A stretch of DNA of 64,000 nt, taken from Symbiodinium sp. CCMP2592 (lineage: Eukaryota > Sar > Dinophyceae > Suessiales > Symbiodiniaceae). Below the pieces are notes generated by a model. That model worked only from the letters and a program-made list of their open reading frames with translations, did no database searches and was not told the origin of the DNA. Shown one piece after another: positions 1-23,649 of this stretch (within the stretch, counting starts at the first letter, position 1; each line of letters begins with the position of its first letter). The position numbers were made by a program, and so were the translations under genes. The DNA is taken from assembly GCA_905221615.1 (NCBI GenBank), contig CAJNDT010000002.1, positions 2,625,361 through 2,689,360 on the forward strand, given 5' to 3'.

Positions 1-404
1 GGGTTCTGTCCCTGCAGCCTCAGGGTTGGGGTGGGTGTCCCTGAGGATAACTCCTGGTGGAAAGACCATGCGCATGCTGCGGCAGAAGGCCGACCGAAAT
101 TTCTGATTTTAGAGTGATGGCTCGCCGTGTAATAACCTTGGGCTGAAAAGGCACAGGCTGGCTTGAAGCAGCGGCAGGACCTCCTAGGATTGGTTAAGAA
201 CCTTGTCTGTGCTCAGACTTCGTTTCATCATAAATTATATTCTTAGTTCAACTGCACGGCATTGCTTGGGTCAACTGAGGGTGCCCTCGACCATACGATA
301 TGCTGCAGACTGCTGTGGTTACGACACTGGCGTCAAGGGCTCAGAACTTGAACTGACTGCTCGTTCTTGGAAGGCGATTCTTTGATAATTTCAAGCCTGT
401 TAGC
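1..404. other. No gene recognised; upstream flank of methyltransferase gene
   Basis: No convincing coding frame is visible. The next gene lacks a recognisable motif I exon (the FxGxG SAM-binding loop), so that exon may lie here in a form I cannot resolve, or upstream of the window. Confidence 0.4.
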
Positions 405-1990
405 GTGAATCAGTCTCCAAGTGAGGCCCTCGCCCTCGCATTCATGGGCGTGAAGTTCAAGATCATTCATACAACCGAGATCGCTGATGAAGTTCAGACA
501 ATGAGGGATGTTGTTCACAGGAGAATAACGTCCTCGGCTTCGACAATGCGCAGGTCCTGGTGCCCGCCCATGTCCTCGAACGACATGTGCTCCAGGCCCT
601 CGCTGGCAGGAGACGATCTGGACCTGTACATTGGCACCAGTCCTTGTCAGGACTTCAGTTCGGCAGGCTTGAAGAAGGGCTCCTGGGCGTCAATTTGGGT
701 TCAGTCGAGTCATCGTGATTTGTGAAGCTTGCATTCTGACAGTCAGTGAACTCAGACTCAAGACGAGGTTCAAAGGGCAGTCAAGGGAGGCTGTGGTGGG
801 TGCAGCTGGAGCATATCCTGGACGAATCGCCCCGCGTGCCTGATCAGACCATTGTTACTAGTGTCACGGTGTCGCATTGTCAAAAGTTGCTGCAGGTTAT
901 GTGGACATATATAAATAAATGAGGCCTTCGTCATCGAAAATGTCCTCGGCCTCGCCCAGCGTTTCCCTGGCGTCCTCACAACTTCCCATGACCTGCTAAG
1001 AGAGGCTGGTTACGTCAGACACTGAGGTCTCTGACGAGTCTATGGACTCGGACTCGTCGTCAAGAAACTGTAGCTTCCAATCCAATACTTCCATCAGACG
1101 GGCAGGGGCTTTAGTAATCCTCAAGGTCGTGCAGCAGGGCATTCTCGACACATCAGAGCACGGCATCCCACAGCGTCGCCGCCGACTATTCCTAGTGGGT
1201 GTGCGCAAGGACTCCTTGAGCTACAAGGGCCCGGCCGAGTGGCTGCCGCGACCCATAAAGGCAGGAATCCCGAAAAATGAGAGGTGTGGTGATTCTGATG
1301 GCTTGGCAACACGGTGGCTAAAATAAGGCACTGCCACTGGCCGGCTTCGTGCAGAGTGAGCCTTGGCCCGGTCAGCACGCCCTCGACCTCGACAAGCAGA
1401 CTCGGACATTCCAGAGAAACATCATGGCTGTCCCTTTGACTGACAAGTTGAGACTGTGGCCGCTTCGTTTCTTTTGTCAGGTCTGTCACTGTCAGTGACA
1501 TAATTAATAATCCTGCCTGCCTAAGGCAAAGAAGAAGCTGGGCAAACAGTACCAGGCCCCAGGCACACTTGTGGACGTGGCGGCAGGGCAGCACAAGGCC
1601 ATTGGTCGAGGCCTGTCACCGACTATAACGTCCTCGCGGGGAAGGTATGCAGGGGCAGCCTACTATGTGCCCAGCCGTCGCACCTGTCTGGTCTTGCACG
1701 AGCTGGGGAGGCTCACAGGACCAGGGCTTGCAATGATTATTGCACAGAAGCCACCCAACAGTTTAAGACTGTCTACTCCAGTCTGCGGCTAGATCACAGG
1801 ACTGCCAGACAGTCTGGTGACATCCTTCTTGACCTCGCCCACGCCCACCTCCTTGTCGCCGTCTGCCGTCGGGAAGGCTTTCGGAAATGCAGTTTCCAGC
1901 AATGTCATGGAGAGGGTGCTTCGCAACGTCTTATTGGCGGCTGGGTTGGTCAAGAAGGAGCTGCCAGATTATTGGGGTAATGTCTGCAGG
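405..1990 (+). CDS. C5-cytosine DNA methyltransferase, split gene (partial)
   Basis: This would transfer methyl from SAM to cytosine C5 in DNA. Characteristic motifs lie in order on the + strand but in different frames, so introns are implied. A segment SEALALAFMGVKFKII (about 414-470) fits the motif II region. The catalytic motif IV, TSPCQDFSSAGLKKG, follows, with its PCQ at 642-650. Motif VI, FVIENVLGLAQ, has its ENV at 936-944. Motif VIII, HGIPQRRRRLFLVGVRKDS, is at about 1159-1215. A late segment, RGLSPTITSSRGRYAG followed by HELGRLTG, is at about 1605-1730. Motif X, VGKAFGNAVSSNVMERV, is at about 1869-1921. Estimated exons are 405-690, 921-1012, 1120-1250, 1555-1740 and 1850-1990. The motif I exon was not found, so the 5' end is open. 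The order and spacing fit the family well. Orthology to a specific DNMT class cannot be judged from this. Confidence 0.72.
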
Positions 1991-2540
1991 CCAGACTGGC
2001 GTAGTGTCACCTGCTTCATTGGTTCTTAGTACTGCTTGCTGGTCAGGTCAGTGGCAGGGAGGAAGCACCTGACCTCTGAAGAGGCCCACTGTGTTTCGAC
2101 TCAGTCCTGAGGTGTCGTTATTGTGGTCCCCCAGGTGCAGAAGATCTTAGAGCGGCAATGGCAATGACTCTTGGACTTCTTGCCCTCGACCTCAGACAGC
2201 AAAATTGCAATCACACACATGTGCCAGGCTCCCTCTCAGGCTGAAGTGTGAGCAAGGATGCTGGGAGAAGCATTGTCATCATTCCTTGATGCCGCGTTTT
2301 CAAGTGAGCGAGCTGTGTAGTTCTACGGTCAATTGAAATTGTGAGTGGCCTGCCTTGACAGAGTGTCACATTCACATTACTAAGACTAGTACTTTCAAAG
2401 AGACTCATGATAACAATAAAGGCATATCCAACTGAAACTGGCAGAATTCAATTAGTTAACACAGTCAGACAGTAGGTCAGTCTTGTGGTTGAAGTTCTGT
2501 TTAAGTTTATGGCCTTTCGCGATGTCCTTGGGGTCCTCCT
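1991..2540. other. Intergenic or intronic DNA with one exon-like stretch
   Basis: Mostly no coding signal. A short open stretch at about 2128-2205 (LRAAMAMTLGLLALDLRQQ) follows a possible acceptor and has the local Leu-CTC-before-G style. It may be the methyltransferase C-terminus or an early exon of the next gene. Confidence 0.3.
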
Positions 2541-2544
2541 CGTC

Positions 2545-12444
<9,900 letters not shown>

Positions 12445-12580
12445 ATTCAATTGTGATGACATTCAGTGAGGTCACAAAACAAAACAAATTCAGTTTAGGG
12501 CCTTTCGTCTACGGTTTTCATGTCGGCAGGCAAATGTGCATTTGACCTTCCAAGGTGGTCTACGCTCCCAGTCATCACGT

Positions 12581-12634
12581 GACGCCCTCGCCAAGGAGTG
12601 GTGTCAGGACGCCCTCGCCCAGGACTGGTGTCAG
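12581..12634 (+). repeat. 27-bp direct duplication centred on GCCCTCG
   Basis: Two copies of a 27-bp unit beginning GACGCCCTCGCC and ending TGGTGTCAG, differing at two positions. In one frame it reads as a repeated peptide of the type DALAxxWCQ. Confidence 0.8.
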
Positions 12635-12674
12635 TGCTGCCACTCGTACTTACTCTATTAAAATCATCAGAGCA

Positions 12675-12812
12675 AGCTTGACATGAGCGACATTGTCAGC
12701 CATGCAGAACGTGTGGTGGGGTGCTCGTCGGCGACTACCCCAAGGCAAGGCCAACCTGCTTTACGCAGAAAGCATCCAGGAGGACCTTGCCGTGGTTTCA
12801 TGAGTGTCAGTC
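12675..12812 (+). pseudogene. Possible decayed copy of the preceding gene's last exon
   Basis: VLVGDYPKA resembles VVVGDTHKV of the terminal exon at 12325-12444, and both share the DNA word CTCGTCGGCGAC or GTCGTCGGCGAC. A frame shift of one base would continue into KANLLYAESIQEDLAVVS and a stop. The similarity is short, so this is tentative. Confidence 0.25.
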
Positions 12813-13137
12813 TAAGGTGCTCCGCCTTCCAAGGTGGTGTACAGTCAGTCCCAGTGTTCCCATGACAACGACACTGCCAGGTGCTCGTGAAATCAACAAA
12901 TTCGTCAGATGGTTGATGGGCCGACATCTTTGCCATTTGCGGCCTGGATTCTTACAGTGAAGAAGGCGGGTTGGTGCGACGTTTCTAATAGTGGGCTGAG
13001 TCAGAGTCCATGATGCATGAACAAGCAGGGTCATGTGATCCAATCATGGAAGTTTCCCCGATTCATTCTCCTTGTGAAGGTCCGTAACAGCACTGCATAT
13101 GCATGGTGCATGGGCTTCCAATGTGGTCCAAAATGCT

Positions 13138-13195
13138 CCTGGTCCTGGCAGGATGCCCTCGCCACTCCTGGTCCTGGCAGGATGCCCTCGCCACC
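13138..13195 (+). repeat. 28-bp direct duplication centred on GCCCTCG
   Basis: Two adjacent copies of a unit containing GGTCCTGGCAGGATGCCCTC, followed by GCCAC. Similar local duplications around the same heptamer occur at 12581, 18006 and 20038. Confidence 0.75.
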
Positions 13196-13664
13196 GGTAG
13201 ACAATGCACAGCACAGAGCCTGGGCCACTGAAGTTATAAAGTATGATAATTTTCAACATGATGCGACACAGCTACTTATTTCAAGCCAAGGCAGACATTG
13301 TGTAACATTATGTTTTAAATATTTGGCTGGAAGCTGTGACATCTCATTTCTGCGGTCCAAAAACCCGGACCCAGCACGACATCGGGTGTTGTGTGGCCAG
13401 TAGTGCCAGGCAGCGCGAGGAAAATCTGTGTGCGTGCATGTGTGTCTGTGTCTGTGTGTGTGTGTGTGTGTCTGTGACTGACAGGCACTGGAGGTGAAGT
13501 TAGGGAGAGCTGTGAGCCAGAGAGTATCGTTTCATACATCCGATCCTTGGCTGTTGTGTTCTTGCAGGTTGATTCCGAGAGTTGATGACAGCCGGGGGCC
13601 CTGGATTTGTCATTGGAAGCCGTGCAACCCGATTCCATAAAAAAGGATTCGGTTTTCAGAAGTC

Positions 13665-13920
13665 GATCACAAACGCAACCCTCCAGACCCGCTACATCCT
13701 TGCACACATGCCCGGGGCCGGCCTGCAAGGATGTACCCCCCCTGGGGGGTATACATTTATGACTGGGTTTAACATAAAGATTCTAACCCTACTTATCCTG
13801 AAACCGATCACAAACGCACCCCCCCGGAACCCCTACATCCTTGCACACATGCCCGGGGCCGGCCTGCAAGGATGTACCCCCCCTGGGGGGTTACATTTAT
13901 GACTGGGTTTTGTCAAATCA
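13665..13920. repeat. 141-bp tandem duplication with two hairpins per unit
   Basis: The second copy begins 141 bp after the first (GATCAC at 13665 and 13806). Each contains a perfect 10-bp stem CATCCTTGCA...TGCAAGGATG (13695-13733 and 13836-13874), immediately followed by a second palindrome ACCCCCCC-T-GGGGGGT. The stems are kept in both copies while the DNA between them has diverged. Confidence 0.85.
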
Positions 13921-14237
13921 GAATCCTTTTTTTTTTTGACCCCTAATGTAACGAGCCTCTTTGCCCGTTAAAGACAGTGTTGTGCAGCAGGGCCAAAGGT
14001 CTAGCAACGCCAGACTGAGTATCTCTTACTAAATCCGGTCCAAGCCCGCCGCAGCTGCAGTCCTCGTCCTCGCAGGTCTGCTGCTCAGCAACTGTCACTG
14101 TCATCCGGATCTCACGTGTCAGCTGGTTTGCATGTGTGGCACTGCTCGGCATATGCCTTCTTACAACAGCTCAAAGATCCCAGAGCATTTTGCTCAAAGT
14201 TGGCCCTGCGGTGCTAGCAGACGGACAGGCGAGCACC

Positions 14238-17125
<2,888 letters not shown>

Positions 17126-18380
17126 GTGCAGCCGCCCCCGCGGTCCTCGTGAGTGCAGTCGGCATAGGTCCTCGTGAGCACAGCCACGATTTGCAGGCAT
17201 AGGTCCTTGCACAATTGTAATTTTGAAGAGACGTGGACAAAATTGGGATTGCCCTTAAACCTAAATCATTTGACAAGGATTAATTATTATAATAACTGTC
17301 TTATAATAGGCGATTTTGGGCTTCTACTAGAAGCAGTTTGCCCGTGTCCTCGTCATCTGTCAGACAGGAGACAGCCGTAGAAACCTGCGGCATAAGCTGC
17401 GAGCCAATCCCAGCTGAGGCGTCAAGAAATTCAATGCAAGAGTGCGACTTAGCTTGGGGATCCGAGCCTGAATAGCTCCAGAAGTGACACCCCCAAATGC
17501 GTGACCGTCAGACATCAGTAACAGACTCCTGCAGCCAGGGATTGATGCAAAACTGTTTTGCACGCTGCTTGTCCAATGTCGTTGCAGTGTGATACTAGAG
17601 CTATGCTTGTAAGCGGCTTGGGTCAACCCTCAGCTGGGAATGCAGGTTAGTTTAGATTTGCACGTCTAGACTGTACCTTCTAGATTTTCGTCCTGGCCCT
17701 TTAAAGAGTCATTCTACGCCTTCGCCCACGCTACCTAGAATCTTAATCTAAACTACTGTCGCTCTACAGACCTCGCCACCGTAGGTGAGGGTGGGTTCAA
17801 GTTTTACTGTGGGCGAGGGCGATTCATTCTAGTCAGTGGGGCCATGACTTGCGACCTCCTGATCGTCCTCACGGATGGACAGCGGGGGATCCCAGATTTA
17901 ACACGATAAGGCCGGGTGAGGCTGTCGGTGCGGGGGCGAGGGCGGGGACTCAGACTCAAATCAACAAGCCGAAGAAATAGGTGAGGCATGTTGTAGTTTG
18001 ATCTTGAAGCCGCCCTCGGGTGCAATTTAATGTTGAGAAGCCGCCCTCGGGTGCTGTGTTGACCCAAGCGTTCGTGGATGCTTCGCACGCAGTCGGCGCG
18101 AAAAAAACGTGAGAGCAAGTGTTGCCATTGCAAAGTCCATGACGACAGCATTGAGACTCCTGGCAGTCAGTCCGAGAGGAGGGCATGATTTTGCATTCGC
18201 TGCTGCTGCAGGTGGTGACGCTGCGTGCTGCCAACGTGCCAGGCTCGCAGGACGACAATATGCATGACTTAGTCGTCCAGGGCTTAGAACTTTGGCCGAG
18301 TCGTCGTATTTTATGCTAAGGCTTTTCTTTTAATGTCATATTATAATTGTCATGGGTACCAATGGCTGTATTCATGTGCT
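17126..18380. other. No gene recognised
   Basis: Just after the stop at 17125, GTCCTCGTGAG occurs three times in 70 bp, twice followed by TGCAG. A duplication GAAGCCGCCCTCGGGTGC-like lies at 18006-18055. GCGAGGGC words around 17800-17950 are in reverse sense to the rest of the region and may mark a minus-strand gene remnant, but no convincing frame was found. Confidence 0.4.
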
Positions 18381-21300
18381 TCCGGGCATGGGGGTTTGGG
18401 ATTAATTTCTTAGGGTTAGGGTTGAGGGCCTAGGGTTTAGGGTTCTGGCTGAAGGGCTTAAAGGGCACAGTTCCTAAGCCTAGGGTTTAGGGTTCTAGCT
18501 AAGGGTTTTGGGTTCAGGGATCTTTCGGATCCTTTAGAATAGGTTTTCAGGGATGATTTTGGGAGGATTGGCCCCGAAGTGCTTTGAATACTGGGGGGGG
18601 GTTTGACTTAAAGTGGGAAGTCTGCATTATACATTCTCGTCTCAGTCGTGCGTAGGCAATATTTAAGGACTCGAACAGAGTTTCGGATGTGAAGAACAAA
18701 AATAATAATGCCTGGGGGCTTCATGTCATGGGTGGTGAGGTTGTGTCCGGACGGTTTATGAAATTGGCTACTAACAAATAATAACATTACAAGGATTTTT
18801 GGAGTTAAGGCTCTAGGGGATTGTGGCTTAGAGTTTCAATGTCAGTCGTCAGTTCCAGTGTTGAGTCTTCTGGTTCCCACTTCGAGGTTTGATTAAGGGG
18901 TTAGGCTTTGGCGGTTTACTCCCCCGAACTCCTGGAGCTTAATAATACCTGAAACCCTAAACCCTGAACCCTAAAGCCAAGCCCGGAACCCTGCATCTCA
19001 AACCCTGCGCGTTGAACCCTAAACCTGAAACCCCAAATCTTGAAGTAATAAGCCCTAATCGCTGAGCTGTTTAAAAGAGGTTTGTGCCAGTGCAGTGAAT
19101 AGGCATCGGGTAGGAAAATACGGGTGTCACCAGGTCTTAACGTGAAGCCGCCGTAGTACCTGCTAGCTTACCCAGAAGATTGAAGGGGACTTGGGGCACG
19201 GGGTCAGGTTAGTAGTGAAGCCGGCCGAGCTGGCTTGAAACACTGACTGCAGCGAAGGCTGCCAGTCGCTGCCAGAGCGTGGGCAGATCTCATCACGCCG
19301 CACCACACCAGGCGGAGCACTGAATGCCTTTCACGCTTCGGCGAATGAGCCAAGGTTTTCGAGAAACAGCATTGGTGCAGATACCCCGAGATTACGGCAA
19401 GAGGACGCGATCCCAGGGATCGGTTGCCGAGGGGTCCAATGGCAGAGGGCTTTCCCTCCGTGCACCGCGCGGCTCCGGCCCGACGCAAGAGATGGCCCAA
19501 TGGCCGAGGAATCCTGAGGTTCGTGAGTACTTGATTCACAAGCCCTGGATTTTCTTGCCTGATGAGAGACCTTCAGCGAGAACACCGAGACCGCCGAGAT
19601 CGCAGGGTAGGCTTAGGCCCGAGCCCTTACACCCACTCTCACCGTCAATAAATGTAAGACTAGTAGGGCATGTTGGGGGTCTGATCTTCACTGTGTTCTT
19701 CTTGGATTTCCAGTGTAGTCATTTAACTTGTCGGTGCTTCAAACCGAAGCCTCTCCCACCCTAATCTGTACTTTAATAAACCCTCAACCCCAAACCCTAC
19801 TACCCTAAAACCTAAACCGCCAATCTGCTTGCAAAAGCTCCTCCTGAGTGCAGTTTAGGGTTTAGAATTTTAGGCGTGAGATTTTGCAGCATGGACAATA
19901 GGATCATTTTCGCAGGGGTCGTAACATAGACTGCATGTAAGACGCAGCGACGACCTGATCTCCTCAATCTTTAAAGTTAAGTTATTAATTACTAAGTTCG
20001 CATTGACAAGCCGTTAGTTAAAGTTAAAGCGGATTTCCATCCGAACTCGCCCTCGTTCCTTCCATCCGAACTCGCCCTCGTTCCTTCAGGCCCTCTTAGA
20101 ATTGAATCCCAAACAGACCAGAATTTGTGAAGGCACGGGTAGCCACGGTTAGTTTCCAGGTCAGGCCGTTCAGGGGTAGTCCAGCAAACACGGCAACCCA
20201 AGACGAAACTACTGCCCTGAGCCCGCGGAATCACGTCTGCCCGAGGGTTCCCCGAAGAATCATTTGGGACTAGTCAGTCTGTGGCCTTTTCTCTGTTGAA
20301 ATCCTTGGGAATCTATTCAGCACTAGGCTTCCGGGCAAGGGCTCAGGAGCTTCAGTGTCCGGGTCTCTGTCACTGAGGGATTTGAACGACGTTCTGCGAC
20401 TAGAAGGGCATAATGGGGTTCTAAGGCGTCGTAGTTATAATTTACTGGCTTGCTCCTCAGGGATTTCTTGCTTTGCTTGGCGTGGTTTAGATAATAGGTT
20501 GAGGCTTAGCTTTGAAGTCCCTATTATAAATAAACCCTAAACCCTACCCTATAATAAGCCCTAAGCCCTAAACCCTGGACCTTAAATTATATCTCTAAGT
20601 CTAAGCCCTGAACACTCAACATCTCTGAACCCCAATTGGCCACCAAACCTTCTCGCCGCCAGGTGTCAGGCGAGTTCTCGCCCTCGCCCGCGGAAATGCA
20701 GTCCTCGAAGGCGGGCTCTCTGACAGGGATTATTAATATCCGCCTCTTAATATCCGTCTTTGAAGGATCCCACGGCAGAGAGAGAAGTTGGGGATTTATG
20801 TGAACATGGCCTTGCCATGCCAATGACATTGCTCAAAACCCTGTGCCCAGGCCTCGGCGTCCTCGTCCGACTCAAGTTGATTGACCACTGGACTGCGGAC
20901 AGGTGAATGATTTGGGCATTCTGGTTTTGGTCCGTTAGTGTGTAAGTTAAGTGACATTCCGGTTTGTGATTAGTGTGTAAGTGACGAGTCCCGCAAGCTA
21001 AACATCAAATCCTGTAATAATTTTATAAGAAATGGGCCCCGGCACATGCGTACTGCTTGATGCTAATGTCTTCAGTGTGTTGAGAACTCGTGTGTAGGGT
21101 AGTAAACGCTGGAGTTGGGTTGTGGCCATGTCGGCATTTAAGGTTATTCGAATTGCTGGATTCTCTGCATTTCAGAGGGGTAATGTATCGATTCAAGTTA
21201 TTTACTCCTGGGATTTGCCTGGACAGGAGAACCCTATGTAAGAACCAACATCACTGCGGAACCAAGCCCTTAACTTGGCCCGCTTGCGATGAATGACAGG

Positions 21301-22086
21301 GAGTATTCCCCTTTCATTAGCCCAGTATCCTTAAGAAGCCCCTGGGTTTGGAGCACGGAACACGGACGGAAATAATTCAGTGCCCTAAGCCCTAAACCCC
21401 GCTGCCTTGCATTTGAAGCTGCAGCTTGGCAACCAGAGCCAGCCATGTCTTTCATAGACGTTCCACAAACTGTGGGAGAGCCGGAACGAAAGAGACTGCG
21501 CGCACAAGGACACCACGGCTGGGCACTGTCACTGTCACAGCTGTCTCCAGTCACTGGTGGTGCGAATGGGCCGCATGGAGGCTGTGAGCCAGCGCGCCAG
21601 TACATTGTCGTCAGGGTGGCAGTAGCACATCTGCCGGAAGTTCGACCAGCGCGGCTGGCTCTCATTGCGGGCACCTGCCGGGGACAGGCTTTGCCCTACA
21701 ACGTTGCCGAGACTGCGGCACGATTTCAGGCGGTGCTGTACCAGTCAACAGTGGCATCCGACATCGAGATCCTGGCGCCTAGGGCTTGAACCCGATCCCT
21801 ATGAAACCCATTTAATTTAAACCTAAACCCTAAACCTTGCGTAGACTTTGATGATGTAATGGATTGGATTTGGGGTCTGAGTCTAGGCATTCGTGATTCG
21901 GGTTTTCATGCCCGCCCTGCAGCTTGATTCAAAACAGCGTGTAAATTATCCGCTTAAATGTAACTTATTATTATTCGCGCGCTTACACAGCTTTCGAACC
22001 CTAAACCCTAAGCCCTAAACCCAAACCCTAAAGCCTTTGCCATTAAATGATAAGCCTGTTCGAAAGTGACAAGCTTCCCACTTCTG

Positions 22087-22217
22087 CCCTCGACCTCGAA
22101 GCCCCAAGCTCGCCATAGGCCCTCGACCTCGAAGCCCCAAGCTCGCCATAGGCCCTCGACCTCGAAGCCCCAAGCTCGCCATAGGCCCTCGACCTCGAAG
22201 CCCCAAGCTCGCCACAG
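22087..22217. repeat. 33-bp tandem repeat, four copies
   Basis: The unit starts CCCTCGACCTCGAAGCCCCA and ends CTCGCCATAGG. Four nearly identical copies run from 22087; the last ends GCCACAG. As 33 is a multiple of three, several frames read through it, giving false repeat peptides. Confidence 0.95.
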
Positions 22218-22720
22218 AAACGTTCTCCCCACATCGAAGCCACAACTCAGATTACCCATGAGAGTGATTCAAGCTTTAAGGTGTAGGCTTTCCTTGCTGT
22301 CTTGAGACTTAGGCCCCTAAGTCCGGAACCTCACCCCAAATTTGCTGCTAGTCCACCTCCCAGGCCTCAAAATTTAAATTAATTCTCTACACCCCTAAAC
22401 CCTAAACCCGAATGCAATTTTGGCCATGCGGCAGGAGCTTTCTGGCAGGTTCTGGCGGCTCACCCCATGCCACCAGGGGCAGGGGAAAAAATGCGTGTGA
22501 GTTTTCTGTGCGGACTACAGGTGTGCAAAAGCTACTACTGAGCACCAATGACTATCAAGTTTATCGACCACGGTTTTTATTTATTAATAACCCCATGATA
22601 CCTAAATTCAGAACAATCCAATCCTTAACTGTGGTTATTTAGTTGTCCTGGTTGTGGCATTGGCACCACAAAAGCATAAAAAAGGATTTCCTTTTTTTCG
22701 CCCTTCCACTAAACATCTAA

Positions 22721-22812
22721 GAAATTAGGGGTACCTTTTTCGGTGATGTCCTTATATAAAGGATCCTACTATTTAGGGTACTCTTTTAGGGTCCCCTATT
22801 TTCGACAACTCC
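22721..22812. repeat. MITE family C copy
   Basis: A short foldback with arms like AGGGGTACC... and GGGTCCCCTATTTTCG, also seen at 38481, 61224 and 61888. The inner word GGATCCTACTATTTAGGG is shared with the copy at 38481. Confidence 0.6.
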
Positions 22813-23342
22813 CATATTGCGGTTTCGGGCCATGGTTTAGGGTTTAGGGGTTTGGGATCTTCAGGGTTCGGGTGTCCATCTTTGTACTTCATCTTTTCGG
22901 AAGGGCCAACTTGTGAAAGGATGCCCACTCGGGTGCTAAATTGTAGCTTCAGGGTTTACTATAAAGTTCCGTTTAGTCAGATACAATACCCCTTTAATAA
23001 TCCCTATGGAACGATACGATGATGAACAAAAACCAAAAGCCTAGCTCTGTTTAGGTTTTTTGAGATTCTCTGAGCCAGAAGCCAGAAACCTTTCAGCCCA
23101 TGACCCCAGATGACCAGGTATAGTCGCGGCATAGAGTTTAGGATTTGGGGCAGTTTCGGCGACGGTATAGTAGCGAAGTGCCGCGGATTCTGGGAAGAGG
23201 GAAGGCATGTGATCGCCACAATTGGTATCGCCTTTGAGGACTAATTCGGGACATGATGGTCAAAGCGGGCAGGAGCAAAAACGGCAACAACAGCGACAGC
23301 AACGTAGCGATATGGGTGTCTGTAGCCTTTTTTTAGTAGGAC

Positions 23343-23408
23343 TACTTGGAGGGTCGGGGGACTTAGTAAGTAGGTAGTAAGTAGACTTATCAGTACCCTA
23401 AGAGGTTA
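23343..23408. repeat. MITE family A, left part, split by DTE-1
   Basis: It reads TACTTGGAGGGTCGGGGGAC and continues as in the intact copies at 62074 and 63754 (in reverse) up to AGTACCCTAA, then GAGGTTA. The remaining part resumes at 35376 beyond the large element. Confidence 0.8.
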
Positions 23409-23436
23409 CTTGAAGGGGCGGGGGTGTTAGTAATTG
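23409..23436. repeat. DTE-1 left terminal inverted repeat
   Basis: About 28 bp, CTTGAAGGGGCGGGG then GTGTTAGTAATTG. It matches the right end with one shifted G/T and one mismatch. Confidence 0.85.
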
Positions 23437-23590
23437 TATATGCAGGTTGTTAATTGTTTGGCACAGTTAGCAAATGACTTATATGAGATGTGTAAGTGTA
23501 GTTATTGAACTTAGCTATGTTGAAGTTAACTTGGTTAGCTAAGTGTATTTATATGAAAAAGATAAGTGAGCTAAGTGATCTAAGTTGCAT
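23430..23590. promoter_or_regulatory. DTE-1 left subterminal TAAGT-rich zone
   Basis: Short words such as GTAAGTGTAG, TTAGCTAAGTG and GAGCTAAGTG recur every 10-25 bp. The mirror zone is at 35085-35340. Such subterminal repeats are typical transposase-binding sites; binding here is inference. Confidence 0.45.
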
Positions 23591-23649
23591 GAAGCATGCT
23601 GCTCAGAGACGCAATGCAGGGCTTTAAAGCTCGCATGCAGTTCTCTTTT

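Larger units (their letters stand above)
18381..23342. repeat. Gene-poor DNA with degenerate TTTAGGG/CCCTAAA telomere-type repeats
   Basis: Clusters of GTTTAGGG or CCCTAAAC variants occur near 18400-18510, 18950-19040, 19780-19820, 20530-20610, 21815-21840, 21998-22035 and 22830-22870, in both orientations. Between them are short open frames without a recognisable domain. A 25-bp duplication around ACTCGCCCTCGTTCCTT lies at 20038-20090. Confidence 0.7.

Noticed and set aside
21445-21789. 114-codon + strand frame starting in GCCATGT
   Set aside because: No domain, an overlapping - strand frame of similar length, and telomere-type repeats on both sides; too weak to call.
22087-22217. Possible CRISPR-like array
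   Set aside because: Units are contiguous with no spacers, and the genome is eukaryotic.
22008-22305. Repeat peptide frames on both strands
   Set aside because: Generated by a 33-bp tandem repeat, whose length is a multiple of three.
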